A DNA stretch of 64,000 nucleotides from Litomosoides sigmodontis (Eukaryota > Nematoda > Chromadorea > Rhabditida > Onchocercidae). Below the pieces are notes generated by a model. That model made no database searches. It was not told where the DNA came from and saw only the letters and a program-made list of their open reading frames with translations. Every line of letters begins with the position of its first letter. Position 1 is the stretch's first letter. The position numbers were made by a program, and so were the translations under genes. The DNA lies in assembly GCA_963070105.1 (NCBI GenBank), contig OY718805.1:10265652-10329651 (forward strand), read 5' to 3'. Positions 37,827 to 51,110 of the stretch are shown in pieces.

Positions 37827-40419
37827 TTAAACGTGTGGTGCTAACGAGGTGCTTCGGAGGTAGCCGACGATTATACTCTTGAGGAGATCATCCACTTCTG
37901 CAAAGCATGCGTCGGATAGTTGAGGAACTTCCGCTGATTCCTGATCATTAATTTCCCCACTATTGCCAGATGCGTGTGGTGGTGCCAAGACTCTGATGAG
38001 ATGACCGCCGATTTCTGCAAAGCATCCGTCAGACAATCGCGAAATTCTCATTGATTCCCGATGATTACCTTCCCTTCCAGTGTCACGTGACTCGGTGTTC
38101 GCGTGCGGTGGCGTAGGATTGAGCTTATTGAGGTATTCAGCGATTTCTTCGGGTTCTCCGTCAAATGACTCGCAAATTTCCATTGCTTCTTGATTGCTAA
38201 TTTCTCTCGCGGTGTCGTTGATTTCTGCGAGATCTGCGATGGATAAATGCGGGATTTCCATTGCTGGTTGATCGTTGGTCTCCCCTCCACTGCCATTCGC
38301 TGCACCATTTGAGTTCAATGACGCGAAGAATCTTTGCAGGAGATCGGCAGCTTCTGAGAAGGATTCATCAGATAAATGGGAAACTTCCGTCAATTCTTGG
38401 TTATTCATTTTTCCTTCAATATCGGCGAAGAGTTCATTAATCAATTTCACGGTGTCCATTGCTTGCTCATCGCCAATCTCCCCTTCGTTGCCAAGTGGTT
38501 CAGATAGCTCTGCCTTACTGAGACGATCAATGATCACTGACATGCGTTCATCCTGTCGTATGGAAGATATTAAATGTTGTACTGACTTTTGAAAGATACC
38601 TTCCAGTTCACTTGAGCGCATGTGCTTAGTAATTGCTGCTAACGATGCCAACTTGGTGCTGTCGAGAGAATTGTCCCCACCTGAAAAATCAACATTGCCT
38701 CAATAGTCCTGCTGATTATATCCTCACCTGTTTCCCCTTTGTACACTACCGCATCTGATTTCCAGTCTTCTCTTAGCCGCTTTTTAGATAGCTCATTAAT
38801 GTGTCAAGGAAAGCGAACAACAGGAAGATAACCTTTACTGATCTTTTCGAAATTTGCCAATGACTCATGGCGACCGACAAAGTTATCGGATATGTTTGAC
38901 AATGATAAAAAGTCGTGCAGCTTGCTGCTGCACAAATTTTCCACTGCCATTCTACAACCGCAGATGTTAAGGAAAGACTGAGGAGAGTGAGGAGAGCAGA
39001 CATTGTAAGAAATTTTCTTCCACAACCGCTCGATGGCAGCAATGAAAGAAATCCTTCAAGGCGCACTCGGAAACACGAGGACATCTACACTCTTGCTCAT
39101 CCAGTGTTATCAGCGGGAAGTTTGGGTTGCTGCTTATCAGTGCGCTTCTAAGGGATGCGAAGTGAGCTCAACCAGTAGCATCGATAAGCAGCGCCAGGTG
39201 AACTGACCCCCTCCACTCCACTTCTTTCTCTTAGAAATTCCTCTACTGCGTTGTGCTTGCACGCAGAACCCGCCACATTCATCCACACTTTTTTCCCATC
39301 CAACAAACGAGTGCCAGCAAGTCACACCACTGCTTATTAATTAATTAACGCAAACTGATCATACGCATGAATGTTACCTCTGCTGGAAGAATCTTCTGCA
39401 GCAAGTGGTAGGAAACCTTCTGGTGAATTTTCATAATTATTTTCCCAACCGTTTCCATACTGAACAGTCTCTGATGAGAATTTCGTATTGTCCGAGGAGC
39501 GTGCTGTGTTCGTATCGTCCTGTCGAAATGCTTCAGTTTCGTGAGAATTCTCATTTAGGACACTAAAAGTTTGACGGAAAATGCCGTCGAAATTTTGTCG
39601 TGAATAATCAGGATAATAGGCATCCGTTGGAAAACCGTCGACCTCCGCATTACGTTGGGCGAAACTTCCTTCCTGGCCTGAAGTAGTGTTCGAGAACAAA
39701 AGAGGCCCACGTAGTTTTTAATGAAACAAAATTTTACGATGAAGATTACCTCTGGTAGAAGGATCTCGCACTGCATTATCACTTTCGTACGTATTAGCAT
39801 CACTTGGTAGTGGCGACAGCGATTTGAGGTCATCGAGGATAGCATCGATCCCATCATAATAAAGATCCTGAACTGCTGAAGCTTGGCCCAAACTGTCATC
39901 TGCGGGAAGCGGAATTTGACGCAAAGCTGCCGAAAGGGTATTTTCTTGTGAATAGCCAGGATAATCAACATTCATATTAAATTGATCGAAACATTCTTCC
40001 TGGCCTGAAGTAGTGTTCGAGAACAAAAGACGCCCACGTAGTTTTTAATGAAACAAAATTTTACGATGAAGATTACCTCTGGTGGAAGGATCTCGCACTG
40101 CATTATCACTTTCGTACGTATTAGCATCACTTGGTAGTGGCGACAGCGATTTGAGGTCATCGAGGATAGCACCGATCCCATCATAATAAAGATCCTGAAC
40201 TGCTGAAGCTTGGCCCAAACTGTCATCTGCGGGAAGCGGAATTTGACGCAAAGCTGCGGAAGGGGCATTTTCTTGTGCGTAATCAGGATAATCAACATTC
40301 GTAGGGAAACCGTCGACATTCAAATTAAATTGGGCGAAACTTTCGTTGTGAGCAGTGGCAGTGCTTGAGAGAATGGTTAAGCGTAGGAGGATGAAGCAAG
40401 CGGCGTACGTCGTCGACAT
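37827..40419 (-). CDS. Secreted repeat-family protein with duplicated exons (copy B)
   Basis: Unrecognised protein, paralogous to the gene at 34962. Exons: 40077-40419, 39750-40004, 39378-39677, 37827-38680. All internal junctions are phase 1, giving 583 residues. Exon 1 starts with a signal peptide (CFILLRLTILSSTATA). Exons 1 and 2 are near-identical over 255 coding bases and exon 3 is a diverged copy; each contains a DYP[DG]Y-type block, and exons 1 and 2 also carry YYDGI[GD]AILDDLKSLSP. The last exon carries about five or six degenerate units of roughly 40 residues (for example NDQESAEVPQLSDACFAEVD and NHRESMRISRLSDGCFAEIG). If intron 3 is retained, the protein ends at NIHAYDQFALIN, which resembles the C-terminus of copy A (ENISYASFSAAA). 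Exon 4 may therefore be a later fusion. A further exon near 38829-38960 is possible. Secretion is predicted; function is unknown. Confidence 0.7.
39678..40331 (-). repeat. Tandem duplication, 327-base unit (intron plus exon)
   Basis: Two adjacent 327-base units, 39678-40004 and 40005-40331, are nearly identical. Each consists of a 72-base sequence functioning as an intron followed by, or matching, a 255-base coding block. Differences are few, for example Gly versus Asp in YYDGI[GD]AILDD. The near identity includes the intron, which points to a recent event or to gene conversion. Confidence 0.9.
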
Positions 40420-40880
40420 AATTAAGAGCAGCCTGAAACAACTGGAAATATTTAAAAATTAAACCTTACAGGGAAGAAGACAGAAGTGCTCGAGAGGCTT
40501 TCTAACTCACACTGAGTGAAATACCTGGTGACTATTCAACAAACGTTGAGGGACCTTTGATCCGTGCGGTATTAAATACTTTTACATTTTTTAATCCAAT
40601 TTTGCATGTTAAATGACTTTGGCATTGTTATGGTAATTTTTGGCTTTCAATTTTCACAAAGTTAGATAGCGAAAAATTGTGGAGGAAAACGAAAATTAAT
40701 TTATGAGATCATTTTCGCGTTTAATCAAAACGCTACTTGTGTAACGAAATTTGGAAAATTCTATTACTGAAGACCCACGTTTTGAACATTTGGAAAGGGA
40801 GGCGAGAGTTAAATTAGCCATCTACCTTTCTTCACAGTTAAGCAGTTAAATTTAACAGCTAAATTTAAGAGTTAAATTGC
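40405..40880 (-). repeat. Right arm of inverted duplication
   Basis: Reverse-complement partner of 34500-34975. It covers the 5' flank and first codons of the minus-strand secreted gene. A splice-acceptor sequence (ccagttgtttcag) ends 13 bases before the ATG at 40419, exactly as in the other copy. Confidence 0.9.
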
Positions 40881-41489
40881 AGTAAATCAATTTACATATG
40901 ATCTGCTACACAGTTCTTGCCAACGCTGTCTCTTCTTTTCATCTTTTTCTCTGATGTGATTTGTGATATAAACCACAACATGCTTTTTAATTCACTTTTT
41001 CTTTCTCAGCCTCCGTAAATTCGTAGGAAGTGACAAGAAAATTTTACAAGGAATTGGAATGGTTCAAAATTCTAAAACAGTGAATAAAATGAATTGACAT
41101 TAATTGCAGGTAGTTTTTTATCAACCAGTATTTCGTAGACCTATGTGAAGTCCATTTAAACTTAGCCTAGGAGTGGTTAAGCTGAAATTGTGCTCCTCTC
41201 CAGCTTCTTCGAATTTTTCGAAATTTTATGCAACTCTTAAGAGTTCCATGTTCAATTAGAGGAAGCACTGATTGAAAACTGGCAGTCATAGCAACCAATA
41301 ATCTTGCTAATGTGAAATACCATATTGTGCGAAGTTAGTAATACAACTAAGCAACTGAAGGGGAACGAAAAATATTTTATTACTACAATTCCGACTACTT
41401 CAAAGGCACAAAATTATTTTATTTAAGAGATATGAAATATCAATTTATGGTAATCTGAAGTTGATGATGAACAGCAAATAGGAGGAGAG
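40881..41489. other. Intergenic spacer
   Basis: AT-rich DNA between the inverted-repeat arm and the 3' end of the CFA-synthase-like gene. No gene is seen. Confidence 0.5.
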
Positions 41490-44435
41490 TTACATGGATT
41501 TTTCGATGAGTATTTGCACGGTGTCAATGTGAGAATATCTAAATAGCGTAGAACACAATGCAAAATAGAATTGCCATTTGCGATGAAATCTTCGCGAATA
41601 TCCGAGTTTCAGGATTTCCTCCTCATGTTCTATCCATGCGCTGAAACTTTGCTTCGTTGAATTGCAAATATAATTCAAAGGAATTACAATAATTCGACAA
41701 TCGCATCAACACTTAAATAATTATGCACATTTGACCAAATTGAAATTTCTAAAATTTCAGGAATTTTCAAAATTTGCAATTTTCTAATCGTAAAGCTTAG
41801 AATCTCACTAACTCCTTTTGTATTCTTCTAAAAGCTACACCGCTTATTTCTGATTTTACACTTTTAATTTAATCTGGAATTTTAACTTACCAGTACCACA
41901 AATCTAAGGTTGGTGCATAATGCTGCCCAATATGGATGGTTTTGGTAATTGACAATTCTGGTGGCAATGCCTCTCTAATTGCTCGTTCAGATGGCATATG
42001 TCCACCGGGAAATATGTATTTCTTGATGAAGTCACTCGACCGGCGATATCTCTCGTAATTCAATTCAGGACAAGTTATTGCCTGCGAGAAAAAACTTTTC
42101 CTCTCAGTGGGACTTTTTAAGAGACGAAAAAAGTGCAAGTGCCACTGCTTAAATTATTGAAAAAAAAAGGAAAGGAGCGAATGATAGGTGCGTGGTGTAC
42201 CTGTAAGAATGCCTTACCACCAGGACGTAATCGATCGCTTATTGTTCCAAAAAACTGTGGCAAATATTCATGTCCAACTGCTTCAATCATTTCAATCGCA
42301 ATAATTTTGTCGTAAATGTCATTTTCCAACCTGTGAGAGGGACGAAATAAGTATTTTCGGTAATTTCTAAAATCTCACCTCTTTTCTTGAAGTTAGAGAA
42401 AGAAGCATGTCAAATTGCCTTGAATTAAATTTAGCGCGGAGCTGACTAACCGATAATCCAGCAACTTGATATTAATTTTATCCTGCAATTCATTGTCTTC
42501 CATTCTTCTCTGAGCAATTTTAAATTGTTCCGCAGAAATTGTCAAGCCTGTCCATCTACACCCAAAGCATTTAACGGCACGTACAGCACAAGCTCCCCAG
42601 CCACAACCAATTTCCAATATTCGATCGTCAGATGTAAGATTAATTTCGTGAAATATTTGATCATATTTCCTCGTCTGAGCTTCTTCTAGCAGTTTACTAT
42701 CAGAACGTGTGATTGCGTGCGATGGAATTGCTGGCGTGATTATAGTGAAAAATTGAGCGAAATAAACAAATGAAAATTGCATAATCCGTAAGGCACTATT
42801 TATCATAAAGTTTTTGTTATTGAATAAATGAACTCTGTGCAATCTTTTAGCTCACTTATACGTTTCTTTTGGTATTTACGCAATAATTTCCTAAATTTCA
42901 TGAAGCAAAAAGAAACCTTTAAAGGTTGCGCATGAATAAGTCATCGTTGGATCAAGGAATAAGCTAAACATATCGTTGCCAAGATCATAATGGTCATGGA
43001 TATTTTTCGCACTGCCGTTTAACGAATTGGCATGACAGTAATGTTGAAGTACATTAATAAATGAAATCACCGATCGAATTGATTGAATAATTAAATAAAT
43101 TAGCAAACTGGGCAACTTTTTTAACCAGCTGTTACTTCTTTTCACCTTTTTTGCTGAATTATTATAACCTGAAAAGTGACACCACACACTGATTGAAATC
43201 CACACGCATTTATGATTAATTTTTATTAAACAGAACTCCAAATTGTTCTTTTTTGTACGTTTATAATTAATATATAATGAGTTATATATATTAATTAACT
43301 TAAAATTCATATTTACGCATATTTCATGGCAATACTTTTACTTTCGAAAGTGAGAGGAGGGAAGCGGTACGTAGGTGGGGTAATTTGAAACAATGAAGGT
43401 GTGATGCTGATTTTTCGCCGATTGAGAAATGCTTTTTTGGATCAAATTTCTCACTTCCTTTTTAAGCTATCATTTATGTGACTGATCGAATAGAGGAAAA
43501 TGCTAGTTGTCCATAGAGAGATCTAAACAACAAATGAGTGCACCGACGTTTTGCGCGGATCAGCAATGTCAGGAAGTCTTGTATTCGAGATTTCACATCC
43601 CAATCCTCGAACATATACGCTTCTCCGAGACCAATCTTTGGGTCCAAAAGAATTCGGAAGCAAAAATTGATTGGTCTATGAATGAGTAATGTGACTGGTA
43701 AGGTGTCATCGGATTTATTTGATCTGAAGTTATCACAGAATTGCTTTGCAATATCATTGTTATCAGTAATTTTTCTACTTTACCAATTTATTTCCTTTGT
43801 TAGCATACTTCATTGGTTAAACAAGTGGTGAAGGAAAGTATTTGCATAAATTAACTCAAATGAGTTTCTCTATAAAATGCAACTTTAGGAAAAAGTAAAA
43901 TGGTACTATATTGTTCGTAATAATGAATTCAGAATGAACAAAAGACGGAAAGCGTGAAATGAAAAATGCAAGAAGACTGCTCGTTTTTACAACATTTTAC
44001 AACAAACCGAATTGCCTGTTTATCGCCGTCCCCAAAATGTAATTTACAATTCACATTGGGTAAAAATACCGTTAAAGATTCCGGTGCATTTCTTATAATT
44101 CCATTGAAATAACTGAAATTAAAAATTAGACGGTGGATGGAGTTTGATGAAGTAGTGATATGTAGAACAACCTAAAAATGATTTACATTCAATCCAACAT
44201 TCATGTTCTATTTTCCCAGCAAACTTCGATTACACACTAACAAGATTCAGCAATAATAATTATCAACCTTGATCGCCGAAACCTATTCCAACAAATGATC
44301 AAGCGTCATTTCAACAACAACACCAATCTTCAACGAACATTAATTATCCAACCGTTTTATTAGTGGGATGACGAGAATGCGTAAAATAACTTGATATAAA
44401 TCAGAACCATAATAATATATCTGCTTTGAAATCAT
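41490..44435 (-). CDS. Cyclopropane-fatty-acid-synthase-like SAM methyltransferase
   Basis: Family members use S-adenosylmethionine to add a methylene or methyl group to double bonds of phospholipid acyl chains. Eight exons: 44353-44435, 44008-44112, 43548-43723, 42917-43168, 42451-42730, 42201-42330, 41891-42081, 41490-41640. All phases match, giving 455 residues. N-terminal domain: a hydrophobic start, LHFGDGD, and IGLGEAYMFEDWDV. Catalytic domain: HYDLGNDMFSLFLD, TYSCA (Cys201, matching the bicarbonate-site Cys of E. coli Cfa), LEEAQTRKYD, SAM motif ILEIGCGWG (243-251), GLTISAEQ, EMIEAVG (Glu315), RLRPGGKAFLQAI, RRSSDFIKKYIFPGGHMPS, and the C-terminal LGYSRRFHRKWQFYF. The His of the bacterial LLHTIG motif is Gln here, as I recall for the LQAIT subclass. 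Introns show it is a nuclear gene, not bacterial contamination. The start at 44435 is the best in-frame Met before exon 2; the frame is open further upstream. Confidence 0.9.
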
Positions 44436-47400
44436 CCGAAACAAAACGAAAAGCGATAATTCAAATCTGAAAAGTAAAAGTAGAAAAAATAAATGAAAGT
44501 TCGTGAGGGATGGCTTTGATTCGTTGCTGTCGAATAACATTATTCATTGTTTATTTTTATCGGAGGAATACTTTTTCCTTTTAGTTAGAGCGCAAATAAA
44601 AGGGATATTTTTAAGTAATGGAATTCTTGAGAAAAATAATTGTGCAATACCTAAATAGAACAAAGGGAAGCAGCAACAGTTGATGTATGTATGTGTGTGT
44701 CAGTGTGTTCAAGAAGATTCGCAATTTGACATGTGATGATGACCCATTAAAATACTTGACAACTCTGAAAAATTAAAGTTTGACGAGGAATTCAAATGTT
44801 AAAGTGGTTCGATTTTTGTTACCGGCACAAAATACTATTCGTGATAAAATAAACAATGAATTGTGAAAACAATAACGAAAGATAGAAATTACGTGACAAC
44901 CTACGAAAATTTCAAACAACTAAAATGTGTTTTAGGTGGTGGAAAACTGTTACCAATTTAATGCTGACAAATGATAATCATATGAAATCATTGTCGTGCA
45001 ATGAGGACAAATAAATTTGGATTAATTTAGAGTATATATTAATTAAGATTAATTTAGAGTATATATTAATTTTCAATTATTGGATAAAAGAATGTTTCCT
45101 CAGTAATAATTCACCTAATAAATATCAATGGAAGAACGAAAAAGGATAACGAAGGTGTGTAAGTAGTGATAAGGAATGATAAGAAGAATTGGAGCAGGGA
45201 GGTGCTGATTTTGTTGAAGAATGATAATCTTAGAAATGGCGGACGAAGTTAACTGCTAAAGGAAACAAATTAGTTATCGGAGTGTTACCCGTCGGCAACA
45301 TCAACAACAATAAGAAGTGTGAATTGCTACGATTTCATTTCACTTTTTTTAATAGAACTGCGTCATACTGTCGTCGTATTCCACTGCATAATACTATTCT
45401 TCCTTCATGGCCGACAATACATTTACGAGTACTGTGATGACAGCCACATCCGCATCGCCACAAAATTATACTTCACTATAATTGTGTACATAGTAGTATT
45501 ACCGCACAACAATTAACTGCATTGCCGCACAGCCTTATACAGTTATGATACTTGTACGAGAATGCTACAATGCATTATAGGTACTGTAACAATAGCTATA
45601 CTTCTACCGTCGTACTGTATTGCTGGACAAGCACAACAATGGCATTCGTACCTCACCATCTCTATAAAAATATTGTAATATTACAATTATCCTAATATTT
45701 GCACGGCAGCAGTGTGAAGTTATTTTCTTCCATGTTACTATACCGCAATAGCCAAGTTTTATTGTTCTTCAGCTAAAAAAATTTTATTTGACAAACTTTG
45801 ATTGTTGAAAGCATTTGCCCGTGTTGTATGAAATGCGCTGTAACATTAAATTTCGTGTTTATTTTTAATCTTTGGCTTAACTTCAATTTGAATGACAAAC
45901 GCTCCAAGATACTGAAGTCCCTTTTTGTTTTCACTACACGCTACAACCATCAGTGGAAGAGATGATGGAAGCGGCGAGAAATTGGCAGTAAAAAAAATGA
46001 TGTGTGATAATTGATGATTTTAAAATTCTATTATCGTTTTGCTAATTTACTGATGAATCATGCTGAAATGCAAATATTTCGTTGTTGTCTTATTTGTATT
46101 GAAATTTAGTATTTCCGATGCTATGAGTAATTGGTTTTCTGTGTGGAGAAAAAGGACTTCAAATTTCTGATGCAAATGAAGAGGATAGAACGCAGAAGGC
46201 TTCTTCGCTCTTCGCCGATTCCATGATCAGTGACGTCGCAGCGATGGAAGTCAGTACAGTCGGTAAGTTCTAAGAGGATGTAAGATGCAAATGATAAGGA
46301 CGAAGTTTCGAATGAATGTGTCGGGGAAAACTAATGCAATGCTTGCTGTTAGCGAAAGGGTTGAGCGAATTCAGTAAGTAAAGACAACAATTGCAATAGT
46401 TGTTGATTGAATGATCAAATAATTTGAATTTGAAATTGCGTCAATCAGAATTTACCACTCACAACTGGTTTGAATATTTTGCTCACTGCGATCATTATCT
46501 TGATACTGAAATCGCTACAATCAATCATCCAAAATATTTCCATCGCAATACTGGTTTTTAAGCATTTTATCCTAGCTTAATCTTTTCTTCTAATCAATTT
46601 AAAATTTACCTCAGTATGACAGCTTCTATAAACTAGGAATATTATCAGTCTATAGCAAGTGACATGTATTAATGGACTTGGATATCGCCATTTCATAACT
46701 AGACAATAAGATTTTCTTGCAAAATTTTTTCGACAATGATTTTTCTCGTTTCTTTCAAATGCAAAAAGTGACGGAGCAAACAAAATTTCCAAGAAAAAAG
46801 TGCAAATACTTGAAAAAACAGAAATAGCAAAAAAAGAATTAAGCTTGTCCAACATCACAATATTAATTCTTCCTTATGTTAACTGAAACACTAAGTTATG
46901 CGCATCGATTTAATATAATTCGAAACCTTAAAAGCGTATTACCATTCCTTATCATTAGTGCCTTCATTCAGTAGCTCTTTTATGGCATGGAGGAGGAAAA
47001 TGCATAATTGATCAATCTGGCATATTTTTATTAATTTTCCCAAATGCATCGATACGAATCATACATAAATGTTTAAGTATTAATTATTTGATTATTTAAA
47101 AGAAATATTTTTAAGAAAAGCTGTCATATAACTTTGTCTTGCCACTGTTAATTGCCGTCATGTTATTGTGGCTTTAGACATTTATCTTTTCTTAATTTCA
47201 GTCATTCATGTTTTCTTTGAAAATATTTAATAGCAACAACTTTTCATGCATGTGTTACACAACTTGAAAAAACTTGCTGTATTTTCACCTTTTCTTAGTT
47301 CTCATTTTACTTTGTCAATTTTTCAACTTTTGTTTCAAACCTTCAGCTACTCAAAATCGCTGTATTTCATTCATTCATGCTATAATGTTAGCGTCCTTGC

Positions 47401-48419
47401 TGTTATCTGTTAAAAATGACCAATAAATCTTTATCATCATTAGCATTATTATCGTGATTATGATTCAGTAATTAATTGGAGTTATAAGTGCTCAGGCGTA
47501 GTTTCGTTGATGACCATTGACTTATTTAAATTTTCCATATTCCACTCATCTTCATCCATTAACAACGATTTGCCCTCCTAAAATGGCAAATAAATTGCGC
47601 TCTAGTAATATGAATATATCACTGACTTATCATCTCGATGCTCTGAAAATCATATCTTCTGGAAAACAAAAACAATTAAGGATATGGACCTCGAATGGAC
47701 AGTGTTGCAAAATATTGTCCAGTTTTCCAGGTTCAATTAACTCTGACGACACAGAACTTTCATCCGTTTTTGAAGTTAAAGTGTTTGCTGATGTGATTTG
47801 AGTGGAATCCCTGGAAATTCCTGGCTTATATGAAAAGTAAGAGAGAACGACGAATTACATTTTACAAAATTTATGACAACTGTGTAATTTGAGTGGTTTT
47901 AATTCACTTGTTGAATTTCCTTCTTTATAATAAATATTATCGCTAAAGAATTGGCATAAAATTCGAAAAATCATCAGTCGTACTGCAATTTTATTTCATT
48001 CGTTTCTTCTTTCACAGCATTTTTGACTTTTAATAATTTCGGTTTATCCTTATTGTCGTCAATTGTACATTCTCTCTTTTTTTTCTTTCGGCCGTTTTCA
48101 GCGTTTCGCAAGGCGTACTGTTGTTCATGATAAAATCTTCAAGTTAATAAATGAAAGTTTGCTAACTTGGAACGCATAATTAATTTGACGATCAATGAGT
48201 AGTGGAATTTTGCGAACTATCAAATACGCTAGCAGTATAGAAAAATCTCCCGTATACTACAAAAGCACGCGACCCCCGGGCTGCGACGCTTCTCGAGAGG
48301 TGGCTCGAGAAAATTTCTTAACATTTATCAGTTCCAAGCCGTTGACCTCATTATCACCAATTGAAGAAGTCCCGTCAGGGAAATGTGAGGAATTAGTAAA
48401 ATATAGAATGAAATGGAAT
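44436..48419. other. Intergenic stretch with a possible isolated exon
   Basis: No complete gene recognised. At about 46190-46262 on the plus strand, an open GC-richer stretch ends in a strong donor (gtcg|gtaagttc), but no partner exon was found. Open frames at 45319-45516, 46577-46858 and 47517-47801 lack domains. A 27-base tandem duplication lies at 45020-45072. Confidence 0.4.
45020..45072. repeat. Two-copy tandem repeat, unit 27 bases
   Basis: The unit gattaatttagagtatata continues with ttaattaa and repeats once immediately. This is a small local duplication in AT-rich DNA. Confidence 0.9.
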
Positions 48420-51004
<2,585 letters not shown>

Positions 51005-51101
51005 TATATGAATGAAACCGCCGCGCAGAAGAAAAAATGAAGTTGCCGTTAATTTCAGAAGAGAAAATGTAAATGGACGTATTTCACTGAGCGCCGCGCA
51101 T

Positions 51102-51107
51102 TTTATA
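51102..51107 (-). promoter_or_regulatory. TATA box candidate of the kinase gene
   Basis: Read on the minus strand, gagtataaaatgcgcgg contains TATAAA about 95 bases upstream of the kinase start codon at 51004, with a short GC-rich stretch directly after it. Position and sequence suit a core promoter. Confidence 0.4.
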
Positions 51108-51110
51108 CTC

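Noticed and set aside
38773..39084. Minus-strand frame with a signal-peptide-like start (MSALLTLLSLSLTSA)
   Set aside because: It lies inside intron 3 of the secreted-protein gene; joined at its donor it runs into a stop in the next exon, so it cannot be part of that protein in this frame.
48257..48419. Open frame continuing past the kinase stop towards SREASQPGGRVLL
   Set aside because: It is out of frame with DPYDWEKNGRFGC, which already ends in TAA at 48420, and no acceptor supports a further exon.
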